Shown in pieces: positions 32,853 through 44,122 of a stretch of DNA of 64,000 bases. A program made the position numbers and the translations under genes. The DNA is taken from contig WOAB01000506.1 of NCBI GenBank assembly GCA_027886185.1, positions 2,604,001 to 2,668,000 on the forward strand. Direction: 5' to 3'. This stretch comes from Rheum nobile (taxonomy: Eukaryota > Streptophyta > Magnoliopsida > Caryophyllales > Polygonaceae). Positions within the stretch are counted from its first letter, which is position 1. Each line of letters starts with the position of its first letter. The notes under the pieces were generated by a model. It was not told where the DNA came from. It did not search any database and saw nothing but the letters and a program-made list of their open reading frames with translations.

Positions 32853-34048
32853 TTTCAGGTATTTTAGGTGCAAATTTGGAGGTGATACGAGACTATTTGA
32901 GAAGACGCCAAATATATGGATACCGGTGAAACAATATATGGCTGAAGTTACAAGATCATATAGAAGCCCATTAAGAAGTTGGCCCAAAACGCTAGACCGT
33001 GTAGCCCACGTGATTCTTCAGAGAGGAAAGAGGCCGGCCCACTGGAATTCAAGAAAAGCAGCAAATGAGAGTAGATGAACGAGGGGTTTTGGTTTGACTT
33101 TTCAACGGGGGTTTTGATTTCAGGTTTGATAAAGGAGAGGAGTTACGGAGGTTTAGGGGGGAGTGGAGTTTTGTTTAGGTTTTAGGTTTAGTTTTAGTTT
33201 TTGTTTTAGCTTTACGGCCGCAGACATGGGTTGAACTTCAAGAAGGATTTTAGCCTTTGGCATGGATTGAAGATTGTCCTTAATGCTCTAACCTTCGTTT
33301 GGATTATTTCGTCATTGAGACTAAGTTTTCTTATCTCTTATTTTTAATGAATAATTCATATATATCGATGGTTGGTTTGATCTATTGTTTATCTTCAATC
33401 ATGCATAGCTAAATTCCTAGTTCTAAGGTTATGTTGATCCGATCGATGTGTATGTGAATAAAGTTATTATCTCTGCATGAATTGAAATAGTGTTTGATTC
33501 GTTTCTAGATGCTTTATGCCCATAGTAGCTTTTGCGAATTGGATCTTATTAGGGTTTGAGACCGAGAGGTGAAAACGCTAGTAAGTAATCATGTAGGATT
33601 TGAGACCGAGAGGTGATAATTTCTACTAGATCCCTAGGAATCGAACCTGAGTGTTATTTGTGCGAGAGCAACTTAATTACTCTTGAGGATACTAAGTCAT
33701 CATAGATGTTCTAGGTTTGAGTTGATTTAGCGGAGCACGAGAGCGAATGTTATTTCAGTTTATTTCTAGACTCTAAGTGCATTAATGGGTTTGAATGAGA
33801 TTAGCTCTGCGCGAGAGCGATTGTTAGTTTAGTTCAGACACCTATATTATCGTCCGAGAGGAGTTAGTGGATTACCTTAGATGACTTACCTTCAATTACT
33901 TGGATTAGATTCAGGCAGAGTTTGATTTTATTTACTGAAGCATTGTTGCGGTGATCCTTAACCTTAGACACATTTATCCCATATATTTTATCCCTTTTAT
34001 TTGCTTCTTAGTTTTAGCTTAATTATAGATTTCTATCATATTCCCTAT

Positions 34049-34781
34049 TGATGAGGAATCATCCCCACCATTAGTGCCAACCTTTGATGGACCGATCACT
34101 AGGTCAAGGTTGAAGGAAATGCGTCAAGAGCTGGAGACGTTTATGGCACATGCACTATCACATGACGAAGAGGACAAGTCCAAAGTCAAGGCGTTGACTT
34201 TAATGGTCAACGTTACCTATGTTTAGTCTTATTAATTTCTGCATTGGATATTTTTAGGACTATTAATTAATTATTTTAAGCTTTCTATTTTCGGATATTT
34301 CGGGATTAAGTGTAACCCGTTTTTGGGAAGCTAGGGCCGGCCCTCCTAGGATATTTAAGTCCTCCCTTGTCTTCTTCATTAGGGAGATCTCTCATAATTG
34401 TTAACCACAAAAACAGAGCTCGGTTTTGCTTTGAAACTCGGCTCCCCGTGAGAGTCTCAATCGATTGTTCTTTCCTGCTTAGTTGTTTTCGTCTTTGTCA
34501 AGTCTCTCTGGAGTTGGTGATTTCGTACATCATAAGCAATCCTCTCCGTGCTCCAAGTTCGTTAGCGATTCTTGGTTGTGTGGCATTGTAGAGATCGGGT
34601 TGGTAGATCGTTCGACAAGGTTCCTTGTTATCAATGCAAGCGGGTTTTCTCGTCGTTTCTATTGGTTCCTTCTATTATCTTCTCATTTGTTTCACTTCCG
34701 CCATTTTCTAATCTCTCGTGTTTTTCTTTTGTTTGAGATCCGTTGCCTAGATCCATCCCCTACACGGCTAACCCCGTATCA
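34049..34781 (+). mobile_element. 5' LTR of the chromovirus
   Basis: It runs from TGATGAGGAATC to CCCCGTATCA. Because the pol frame overlaps the LTR, the first 178 bases of this copy encode a stray duplicate of the polyprotein C-terminus. A TATTTAAG box at about 34350 is a likely promoter. Open frames at 34367-35184 are LTR and leader sequence, not genes. Confidence 0.9.
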
Positions 34782-34782
34782 A

Positions 34783-34799
34783 TTGGTATCAAGAGCTTT
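34783..34799 (+). other. Primer binding site of the chromovirus
   Basis: ATTGGTATCAAGAGCTT follows the LTR end directly. Compared with the canonical TGGTATCAGAGC it carries one extra A, so priming efficiency could be altered, or the element uses a slight variant. Confidence 0.8.
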
Positions 34800-36164
34800 G
34801 CGGCTTCGGATCGCCTTTGACGGTTGCCAGATTCATCATCAAAAATTGGATCTTCCTGTTTCTCAATCGTCAATTGAATTTCTTTGTTTGAGTCACATTA
34901 GTGAATTGATTAGTCTGACTGATTGTTTGCTTTTGTTTGTCTTGGAAAGGAGTTCATTGTGGTTGATTGTGACTACGAGGATCCACAAAAACAGTACCAA
35001 AACCCGTCCCAAACCACAATTTTTTTTTTCGGCCCCTCCCTCCATTGTTGAACGTGCCCTAGCTTGGCGAAGCAAGACAACCGAGGCGTCCAGGTTCGTG
35101 CTACCGCAAGAGATCCGGTTGTTACAACTTTTGGTAATTTTCAAGATACTTGCTTGTTTTTCTAGAGATTTTATTTTATCTTAATGGTGTAATATCCCAG
35201 GAAAAACAAGTTGCCTACAAGAAAAACACATCAAAAAAAAAAAGGGAAGTAACCGAAATTCCAAAAAAAAAAAAAATTCAGAAAAGAGGCATCTGGGATT
35301 ATTATTTTTGAATTAATTTTATCTCTAGGGCAATATTGTTGCAATTGCCAACACAGGATTGTAACAGCTAAAGGAGAGGTTCGAATTCACAAAAAAAAAA
35401 AAAAAATTTGTTCCCCTGCGGCTGCAACTCTTCACCGGCCACCGGTTTCCACAGCTACTCGACCGCCGGCTTCCTTTCCACGCTGCCGGCTCGCAAGCCT
35501 CGCCATCTTCCCCCCATCGCCGCTGCATCTCCACAGACACCCCCGCCACCGCAGGCGTCTTCTCCGACCCAGTTCTGCGTTTCCACAGAACCCCCGTCGC
35601 CGCGCGTTCTTCCTCGCGCCCCAGTGTCGCCGCCGCCTTCTGCTCCAGCCCGATCGGCAGAAGCTTCGCCACTTTCCCCCTCTTGTCCGCACCCGCCCAC
35701 CCTCTCGACCGGCACCGCAGTATACTCGGCGCCACCGTCCCCTCCCCTTGTCCGAACCCCTTTTCTACCCTTTCACCTCTTGTTGGTCACTCTCGGCTCC
35801 GACTGGCTTCGTTCCGAGTCGACAAAGGTACGTCTTTCTGACTTGCAATTCGCATTTCTTGAGTTCGAAACACATATATAGCCCCATCTTTAGTTGCATT
35901 TCATTCTTGTAACTATAGTTGTGTCGCTTTCTTGTTAAGTCGTTCTCTAGTCTCGCTTTTGTTTGAGTCATTTTCGTCGTGCATCTACTTGTCTTGTCTA
36001 CTACATCACTGCTTGACCTTGATTTGTTGCGTATATTGGGCACATAGAGACCTTGACATTTACGAGCCTAACTTCGCAGGTTGTTCAATCGCCGAGTGCA
36101 AACACTTGAGAGTTTTTGGTTTTACTAACCTTAACGTCTTTCTGTGTTCGTCTAAGTGGTGATC
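34800..36164 (+). other. Chromovirus leader with a GC-rich, Pro/Ser-coding segment
   Basis: Between primer site and gag lie A-runs (35230-35275, 35390-35407) and a GC-rich, C/T-rich block (35410-35830). That block reads as a Pro/Ser-rich open frame on the plus strand (35408-35881). It ends at GTCGACAAAG/GTACGT (35818-35833), a good splice-donor context, and a C/T...GCAG context occurs at about 36075-36080 before gag. A leader intron is possible. I would not call the Pro-rich frame a protein without transcript data. Confidence 0.5.
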
Positions 36165-37500
36165 ATGACAGGTTCCGGTGATGAACAGGTTACCGCGAAT
36201 GGTTCCCTTGTTGATCTGCAAGCCATGCTATAACAGTTGTCTTCTACGGTCGCCCAGCTGTCGACGAAATTTGACGCTTTGGAGAATCGCCCCACTCCAC
36301 AACCGGTTGCGCAGGAACACATTGGTCCATCAAATGGCGCACCTCTCCCGGCCACCGAGCCCCTTGTAGACCAAGCCACGGCCTACCAAGCGGCGATGGA
36401 CGAGCGTCAGCCACCGAGAGCACATGGCACCAACCGCATACGTCCTGTGGCCGCCCGTCGGACTCAGCATCCCGCACCTCGCGATAGGTTTGATTCACCT
36501 CCTATGTCTATTCGTTCTAGTTTATGGGGTGATGATGACATGCAGGACACTGAGCGCGAGGAGCGTAATGAATGGCGTCCTTACCGCCCCCGGAATGACC
36601 GCGGACAACCCCGGCGACGTGATGCCGAGCAAGACGGCATTGGACGGATCAAAGTAAAGATCCCGGCTTTTGATGGCAAGTGTGATCCAGACGTCTACCT
36701 TGAATGGGAGACGAAGATTGAGCAGATTTGGAGTTGCCACAATTTTCCCGAAAATAAAAAGGTATAACTCGCTGCTCTTGAATTTGTTGGTTATGCTTTG
36801 GTTTGGTGGGATTCTGTTGTGAAGGCTCGAAGACAAGCCATGGACCCTCCGGTCGCCACATGGAACCAGATGCGAGCTATGATGAGGGCCCGCTTCGTGC
36901 CCCACCACCACAATCGAGTTCTCCGAAACCGTTTGGAGAATATGAGGCAAGGCGCCTTAGGTGTTGAAGAGGTCTACAACAATATGCAGATTGCCATGGC
37001 CCGCGGCAATGTCGTCGAGGATGAAGAAGCCACGATGTCCCGGTATCTTCGTATTTTGCATCCTCATTTAGCTGACACTATAGAATTGTATCCCTATTCT
37101 ACCATGACAGATTTGCTACACCAAGCAATTAAAGTGGAGAGACAATTCAAGTCCAGCTACAGCCAACAACACCGCCCGGTGCCACAACGCCAAAGCTGGC
37201 GTCCCGACCAGCAGCAGGGCCGCACCAGCCACCAGCGAACCCGCCCCGCCGCCGGTCACCCTCGCGGCAACGAGCCCAATTCTCGTGGTGCGCACCCCTC
37301 TACCTCCACCGCACCGCAGCAACCCACCCGTCCCAACCCTACAGCTACACGAGGTAACCCTACTGACCCTCCTCCTAGAGCTAGAGATATCACTTGCTTT
37401 AAATGTCAAGGAAAGGGTCATTACATGAAGGATTGTCCTAATAGTCGTGTGTTGATGATTAATCATTTGGGTGAGTATGAGTCTGAATCTGACACTGAGC
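36165..37500 (+). pseudogene. Chromovirus gag
   Basis: An ATG at 36165 opens the gag-pol frame. It meets TAA at 36231 and again at 36765, but the frame is otherwise continuous. The core contains KIPAFDGKCDPDVYLEWETK (36657-36716), the typical gypsy gag start of F-x-G-x-x-D-x-x-x-Y-L-x-W-E, and a capsid segment around 36860-36960. An Arg/Gln/Pro-rich linker and one CCHC knuckle CFKCQGKGHYMKDC (37395-37436) follow. Gag forms the particle. The two stops make this copy non-functional unless suppressed. Confidence 0.85.
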
Positions 37501-38510
37501 ATGATAATTTAGTTGCTAGCAATGATATGAATGAGCATGCCGATGATGATGTTTTGGATTTTATTAAATATGAGCATGGTGATTCATTGATTGTTAGGAG
37601 GACTTTGCATGTTAATCAGGCTCCTTGTGATGATAATCAGCGTGAGAATTTATTTCATACCAGATGTCTTGTTAAAGGGAAAGTGTGCAACATGATTATT
37701 GATGGTGGTAGTTGTTGTAATATTGCTAGTGTTGAATTAGTTAATAAACTGCAACTCCCTACGTTTTTGCATCCTCGACCTTATAGACTTCATTGGATGA
37801 ATGACTGTGGTGAACTCAAGGTGAATAAGCAAGCTAAGATTACTATTAAGCTAGGAACTTATGAGGATGAAATTTTATGTGATGTTGTTCCTATGCAAGC
37901 TTGTCATATTTTGTTGGGTCGTCCTTGGCAATTTGATAGACATGTTATTCATGATGGACGTACTAACCAACATGCCTTTGAGTTTCGTGGTAGGAAAGTG
38001 GTGTTGAAACCGATGACGCCGCTTCAAGTGGCTGAGGCTTATGACAAGAAAAGAGAGGCCGAACGTAAGGGTAAGTCCCCAGTAGACCCTTCCCATGGCA
38101 CCCCGTGGACCGACCTCACCCTCGCCTCTTCCCCTAGCCGAGTGCTCCTAGCCTCCAGCCGAGCCCACCTGGTAGATTACCTTCCCCCGGACGTCGCCCT
38201 CATGTCCCTTTGTCAGGCCTATACCCTGTTAGGTGACGACGACCGAGCTACACTTCCAGCTACTATCCGGACCCTTTTAGATGAGTTTCTTGATGTATTC
38301 CCGGATGAGATACCCCCTGGCCTACCCCCTATTAGAGGCATTGAGCACCAGATAGACCTAATCCCCGGTGCTACCCTACCCAACCGGCCTGCCTATAGGA
38401 TGAACCCTACTGAGACCCAGGAAATCCAGAACCAAGTCCAGGACCTTCTGGATAAAGGGTATGTTAGAGAGAGCCGTTCCCAGTGTGTTGTGCCTGTCTT
38501 ACTCATCCCC
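37501..38510 (+). pseudogene. Chromovirus protease and start of RT
   Basis: The protease site reads MIIDGGSCCNIAS at about 37695-37733, a variant of the D-T/S-G triad with Gly in the middle position. The domain closes with ILLGRPWQFDR (37909-37941), the conserved hLLGRxW flap. Then comes the RT N-terminus (PPGLPPIRGIEHQIDLIPGA, about 38320-38375; Y-R-M-N-P-x-E). The frame is lost at an A-run near 38511-38517, where one extra base shifts the reading into the frame that continues to 41079. Confidence 0.8.
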
Positions 38511-41079
38511 AAAAAAGGACAATACTTGGCGTATGTGTGTTGATTGCAGTGCTATTAATAACATTACGATCAAGTACAGGCACCTAATTCCGAGGCTCGA
38601 TGACATGTTGGATGAGCTCCATGGCGCCTCCACCTTCTCCAAGATAGATCTTCGCAGTGGCTACCATCAAATCCGGATGAAGGAGGGAGACGAGTGGAAG
38701 ACAACATTCAAGACGAAGTTTGGTTTGTATGAGTGGCTTGTTATGCCTTTCGGTTTGACTAATGCTCCCTCTACTTTTATGCGTCTTATGAATCATGTCT
38801 TGAGGTCATTTATTGGTAGATTTGTTGTAGTTTACTTTGATGATATTCTGGTTTACAGCAAATCTCTGGAAGCACATGCCGAGCACCTCAGGAAAGTTTT
38901 ATCCACTCTCAGAGCTGTACAGTTGTATGGAAATCTGAAGAAGTGTGATTTTTGCACTGACAGCGTTGTGTTTCTTGGTTTTGTAGTGAGTGCTCATGGA
39001 CTGCAAGTCGATCAGGAGAAGGTGCAAGCCATCCGCGACTGGCCGACCCCGAAGAACCTAGGTGACGTGCGCAGTTTCCACGGCCTGGCTGGCTTCTACA
39101 GGCGGTTCGTTAGAGATTTTAGCACAATTGCAGCCCCGCTGACAGAGATCACTAAGAAGAATACTCCATTCAGATGGGGTGAAGCTCAAGAAAAGGCGTT
39201 CCAGACTCTCAAGGATCGTTTGACACACGCGCCATTGCTGGTTCTGCCTGACTTCACTCGGCCCTTTGAGGTGGAGTGTGACGCCTCTGGCATTGGTATT
39301 GGAGGAGTCCTCATGCAGGAAGGTAAGCCTATTGCCTTCTTTTCTGAAAAGTTGAAAGGTGCATGCTTGAATTATTCTACTTATGATAGGGAATTATATG
39401 CCTTGTTTAGATTGCTGAAAACTTGGCAACACTACCTTTGGCCTAGAGAATTTGTGCTTCAAACTGATCATGAGTCCTTAAATCATTTTAGGAGTCAAGA
39501 TAAGTTGGATAGGAGGCATGGTAGGTGGATGGAATTCATAGAAACATTTCCCTATGTGATTAAGTATAAGAAAGGAAAAGATAATGTAGTTGCTGATGCC
39601 CTTTCTAGGAGACATACACTCTTGACCACTTTGGATGCTCGAGTCCTTGGATTCGTTTATATTAAGGAGTTGTATGATATGGATGCTGATTTTGGTGTGA
39701 TTTATAAGCATTGTGTGGAAAAGGGTTCATTTGATAAGTTTTTCTTGTTTGATGGATTCTTGTTTCGAGTTGATAAAGTGTGCATTCCTGTTTGTTCTCT
39801 ACGATTATTACTTGTTGATGAGTCCCATAGGGGTGGATTGATGGGTCATTTTGGTAGAGATAAGACTTATAACATGTTGCATACTCATTTTTTTTGGCCA
39901 CACATGCTTAGGGATGTAGAGAATTTTATCAAACGCTGTGTTGAGTGCTTACAGGCTAAATCTAGGGTGAAACCACATGGTCTTTATACTCCCTTGCCTA
40001 TTCCTTGCTATCCTTGGGTTGATATTAGTATGGATTTTATTGTTGGATTGCCTAGGACTAAGAAGGGGAGAGATTCTATATTTGTGGTTGTTGATAGGTT
40101 CTCTAAGCTGGCTCACTTTATTGCATGCCATAAAACTGATGATGCTAGGAATGTTGCTGATTTGTTCTTTAGAGAGATTATTCGGTTGTATGGTGTTCCT
40201 CGCACTATTATTAGTGATAGGGATGTTAAATTTCTGAGTTACTTTTGGAAGACATTGTGGGGTAAACTTGGTACTAAGTTGTTGTTCTCTACTGCTAGTC
40301 ACCCCCAGACGGATGGACAAACTGAGGTCACTAACCGGACATTGGGTACTATCCTTAGGGCTGTTATTAAATCTAATCTGAAAAGTTGGGAGGAAGCCTT
40401 ACCACATGTTGAGTTTGCTTATAATCGGACTATTCATTCTTCTACTAATATGTCCCCTTTTGAGTGTGTGTATGGTTTGAATCCCCTAACCCCTTTGGAT
40501 CTTAAGCCGTTGCCTTTACCGGAACGAGCAGACTTTGATGCTGATAGACAGGTTGAGTTCATGAAGGAGTTGCACGAGCGGACTAAGGCTCGTTTGGAAG
40601 CTACTGCGGCGAAGAACGCAGCCCGAGCTAATCACGGACGGCGTCAAGTGTTGTTCGAGCCCGACGACTTGGTGTGGCTACACCTGCGCAAGGACCGGTT
40701 CCCGGAGCAGAGGAAGTCGAAGCTGTCTCCCAGGGGTGATGGACCGTTCAAGGTGCTGAAGAGAGTAGGCGACAATGCCTACGTGTTGGAGCTGCCCGAC
40801 GACTATGGCGTGAGCCCGATTTTCAATGTCGGGGACCTTACTCCTTATGCAGCCGCTGATGTTGATGACTCGAGGACGAGTCCTTTTCAAGAAGGGGAGA
40901 ATGATGAGGAATCATCCCCACCATTAGTGCCAACCTTTGATGGACCGATCACTAGGTCAAGATTGAAGGAAATGCGTCAAGAGCTGGAGACGTTTATGGC
41001 ACATGCACTATCACATGACGAAGAGGACAAGTCCAAAGTCAAGGCGTTGACTTTAATGGTCAACGTTACCTATGTTTAG
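38511..41079 (+). pseudogene. Chromovirus RT, RNase H and integrase (long intact frame)
   Basis: Past the frameshift about 850 codons are open. RT has VDCSAINNITIKYRHLIPRL, the MPFGLTNAPSTF block and the catalytic VVYFDDILVYSK at about 38824-38860. RNase H starts near 39260 with FEVECDASGIGIGG. Integrase has its HHCC finger (39840-39965: HFGRDKTYNML and C-V-E-C), the D-D-E residues at about 40030 (MDFIVGLP), 40213 (SDRDVKF) and 40324 (TDGQTEVTNR), and a GPY/F-type end (GDGPFKVLKRVGDNAYVLEL, 40738-40797). The tail (GPITRSRLKEMRQ) extends into the LTR and may correspond to the C-terminal targeting motif of CRM elements (inference). Confidence 0.9.
40888..40901 (+). other. Polypurine tract of the chromovirus
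   Basis: AAGAAGGGGAGAA lies immediately before the 3' LTR start and inside the pol frame, as expected where pol overlaps the LTR. Confidence 0.75.
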
Positions 41080-41634
41080 TCTTATTAATTTCTGCATTGG
41101 ATATTTTTAGGACTATTAATTAATTGTTTTAAGCTTTCTATTTTCGGATATTTCGGGATTAAGTGTAACCCGTTTTTGGGAAGCTAGGGCCAACCCTCCT
41201 AGGGTATTTAAGGCCTCCCTTGTCTTCTTCATTAGGGAGATCTCTCATAATTATTAACCACAAAAACAGAGCTCAGTTTTGCTTTGAAACTCGGCTCCCC
41301 GTGAGAGTCTCAATCGATTGTTCTTTCCTGCTTAGTTGTTTTCGTCTTTGTCAAGTCTCTCTGGAGTTGGTGATTTCGTACATCATAAGCAATCCTCTCC
41401 GTGCTCCAAGTTCGTTAGCGATTCTTGGTTGTGTGGCGTTGTAGAGATTGGGTTGGTAGATCGTTCGACAAGGTTCCTTGTTATCAACGCAAGCGGGATT
41501 TCTCGTCGTTTCTATTGGTTCCTTCTATTATCTTCTCATTTGTTTCACTTCCGCCATTTTCTAATCTCTCGTGTTTTTCTTTTGTTTGAGATCCGTTGCC
41601 TAGATCCATCCCCTACACGGCTAACCCCGTATCA
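40902..41634 (+). mobile_element. 3' LTR of the chromovirus
   Basis: It is 733 bp, the same length as the 5' LTR, with about twelve substitutions scattered along it (for example near 40963, 41125, 41190-41210 and 41440). Its first 178 bases encode the end of the polyprotein, with the stop at 41077-41079. Confidence 0.9.
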
Positions 41635-41757
41635 CCTATTTTCTGGCCTAGTACACTGGTAGCATTTCAATTAATATTACATTGGTCTCTGTGGGATCGA
41701 CACTTGAAAAGCTACAATTGACCCCATACGCTTGTGGGTAGGTTTTAGCCACATCAA

Positions 41758-41797
41758 TTAATATTACGCTTGTGGGTAGATTTTATTTACTGAAACT
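41758..41797. repeat. 40-bp spacer between the inverted LTRs
   Basis: The centre of the palindrome consists of small pieces found elsewhere in the same LTR (ATTAATATTAC, GCTTGTGGGTAG and ATTTTATTTACTGAA), not of internal retrotransposon sequence. This suggests the junction was formed by copying short LTR fragments. Confidence 0.6.
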
Positions 41798-43245
41798 TGA
41801 TGTGGCTAAAACCTACCCACAAGCGTATGGGGTCAATTGTAGCTTTTCAAGTGTCGATCCCACATAGACCAATGTAATATTAATTGAAATGCTACCAGTG
41901 TACTAGGCCAGAAAATAGGGAATATGATAGAAATCTATAATTAAGCTAAAACTAAGAAGCAAATAAAAGGGATAAAATATATGGGATAAATGTGTCTAAG
42001 GTTAAGGATCACCGCAACAATGCTTCAGTAAATAAAATCAAACTCTGCCTGAATCTAATCCAAGTAATTGAAGGTAAGTCATCTAAGGTAATCCACTAAC
42101 TCCTCTCGGACGATAATAGAGGTGTCTGAACTAAACTAACAATCGCTCTCGCGCAGAGCTAATCTCATTCAAACCCATTAATGCACTTAGAGTCTAGAAA
42201 TAAACTGAAATAACATTCGCTCTCGCGCTCCGCTAAATCAACTCAAACCTAGAACATCTATGATGACTTAGTATCCTCAAGAGTAATTAAGTTGCTCTCG
42301 CACAAATAACACTCAGGTTCGATTCCTAGGGATCTAGTAGAAATTATCACCTCTCGGTCTCAAATCCTACCTGATTACTTACTAGCGTTTTCACCTCTCG
42401 GTCTCAAACCCTAATAAGATCCAATTCGCAAAAGCTACTATGGGCATAAAGCATCTAGAAACGAATCAAACACTATTTCAATTCATGCAAAGATAATAAC
42501 TTTATTCACATACACATCGATCGGATCAACATAACCTTAGAACTAGGAATTTAGCTATGCATGATTGAAGATAAACAATAGATCAAACCAACCATCGATA
42601 TATATGAATTATTCATTAAAAATAAGAGATAAGAAAACTTAGTCTCAATGACAAAATAATCCAAACGAAGGCTAGAGCATTAAGGACAATCTTCAATCCA
42701 TGCCAAAGGCTAAAATCCTTCTTGAAGTTCAACCCATGTCTGCGGCCGTAAAGCTAAAACAAAAACTAAAACTAAACCTAAAACCTAAACAAAACTCCAC
42801 TCCCCCCTAAACCTCCGTAACTCCTCTCCTTTATCAAACCTGAAATCAAAACCCCCGTTGAAAAGTCAAACCAAAACCCCTCGTTCATCTACTCTCATCT
42901 GCTGCTTTTCTTGAATTCCAGTGGGCCGGCCTCTTTCCTCTCTGAAGAATCACGTGGGCTACACGGTCTAGCGTTTTGGGCCAACTTCTTAATGGGCTTC
43001 TATATGATCTTGTAACTTCAGCCATATATTGTTTCACCGGTATCCATATATTTGGCGTCTTCTCAAATAGTCTCGTATCACCTCCAAATTTGCACCTAAA
43101 ATACCTGAAAATACAAAAGTACGAGTGTAGACTCCGAATACAAAATAATGCAAAATTAACAATAAAAGATATAAAATATGCATGCAAATGAACTATTCTA
43201 ATATACAACTAGACTCCTAAAATATGTATAAATTAGGTGTTATCA
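41798..43245 (-). mobile_element. Right, minus-oriented copy of the inverted LTR pair, 1448 bp
   Basis: Read on the minus strand it runs from TGATAACACCTAATT (43245) to TTTTAGCCACATCA (41798), with TG...CA ends. It is the complete version of the LTR whose truncated inverse lies at 32853-34048 plus 41640-41757. The Sirevirus pol resumes directly at 43246 (ATGTCATCATTG). Small open frames inside it on either strand have no recognisable motif. Confidence 0.75.
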
Positions 43246-43250
43246 ATGTC

Positions 43251-44122
43251 ATCATTGTTCCCAACATAACTACTGGTGGTGATACTTCAGATGCACACCT
43301 CGTGCAATATGGCCAAGTGAGTGATGTTGTGGTAACAATTACCGAGGAAGAGACTACGAATGATGTTTTAGGAACACTCACTGAAGAAACCGCTTCGGAA
43401 GCTGCTGATGTTCCTCTACCTCCATCTTCAACTGCAACGACTAATGCCGCCCTTCCTCCTATCCCTCCACTTCTTGTATCCACAAGTTTCAGGATTCAAA
43501 AGAGCCATCCAGTCGATGCTCTTCTCACACCTTACGATCACAGAGGTACACGCTCTCAACTCCATAACTTTTGTGCCTTCTATGCATTTATGTTTTTTTG
43601 TAGAGCCAAAGAACATCAAGGAAGCACTGAAGGAACCAGATTGGATTGTTTCCATGCAAGAAGAGCTGCACGAATTTGAGAGGAACAAGGTATGGAGACT
43701 GGTTTCCTTGCCCAAGAACAAGCATGCTATTGGCACTCACTGGGTATTCAGGAACAAGCTCAATGACTCTGGAACTGTGACAAGGAACAAGGCGAGACTG
43801 GTTGCTCAAGGATACAACCAACAAGAAGGAATAGATTATGATGAGACATATGCTCCGGTAGCTCGCATCGAAGCCATTCGACTGCTCATCGCCTATGCCG
43901 CCTTCAAAGGGTTTACACTGTACCAAATGGATGTCAAAACACCTTTCTCAATGTCTACCTTCAAGAAGAAGTTTATGTGAAATAATCCCCTGGCTTTGAA
44001 GATGTAGATCGTCCTGACCATGTGTATGCACTGAACAAGGCACTATATGGCCATAACAAGCACCTCGTGCTTGGTATGACAGGCTGGCACATTTCCTCCT
44101 CTCCAATGGATATAGACGTGGT
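43251..44122 (+). pseudogene. Sirevirus reverse transcriptase, N-terminal half
   Basis: After the linker (43251-43560) the frame shifts at a T-run near 43591-43598. It then reads EPKNIKEALKEPDWIVSMQEEL, THWVFRNKL, RLVAQGYNQQEGIDYDETYA and QMDVKTPF up to about 43945, the standard copia RT start with the motif-A aspartate in QMDVK. Further frameshifts at about 43955 and 44050 and a stop at 43978 break the following Y-G-L-K-Q block. The catalytic YVDD is in the next frame, from 44123. Confidence 0.85.

Larger units (their letters stand above)
34049..41634 (+). mobile_element. Nearly complete Ty3/gypsy chromovirus (CRM-like), 7586 bp
   Basis: Two LTRs of equal length (733 bp, about a dozen mismatches by eye), a primer site, a 1.4-kb leader, gag, protease, RT, RNase H and integrase are all present. 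The element is flanked by CCTAT on both sides (34044-34048 and 41635-41639). The pol frame continues 59 codons into the 3' LTR. Both this overlap and the LTR start TGATGAGG recall the centromeric CRM chromoviruses, but that clade call is tentative. Lesions in coding sequence are two in-frame stops and one frameshift, making it the youngest-looking single element in the window. Confidence 0.85.
32853..41757 (+). mobile_element. Left, plus-oriented copy of an inverted LTR pair (5'-truncated, split)
   Basis: The parts 32853-34048 and 41640-41757 together form one LTR copy, split by the chromovirus at 34049-41634 (with its CCTAT duplication). It ends ...TTTTAGCCACATCA at 41757. The same sequence in reverse complement fills 41798-43245. 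About the first 140 bases of the LTR are absent here and replaced by the scrambled junction. The family is unknown to me. No coding region belonging to it is visible. Confidence 0.7.

Noticed and set aside
34367..35184. Frames of 74-233 codons spanning the LTR and leader of the chromovirus
   Set aside because: The first part is repeated in the 3' LTR (41220-41662) and is untranslated LTR sequence. No domain is visible.
35325..35881. Several GC-rich frames on both strands in the chromovirus leader
   Set aside because: They are products of the C/T-rich leader. The plus-strand Pro/Ser frame is noted only as a possible first exon, not as a protein.
40902..41079. Second complete pol C-terminus at 34049-34226, considered as a gene duplication
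   Set aside because: It is explained by the pol frame overlapping the LTR, which is present at both ends of the element.
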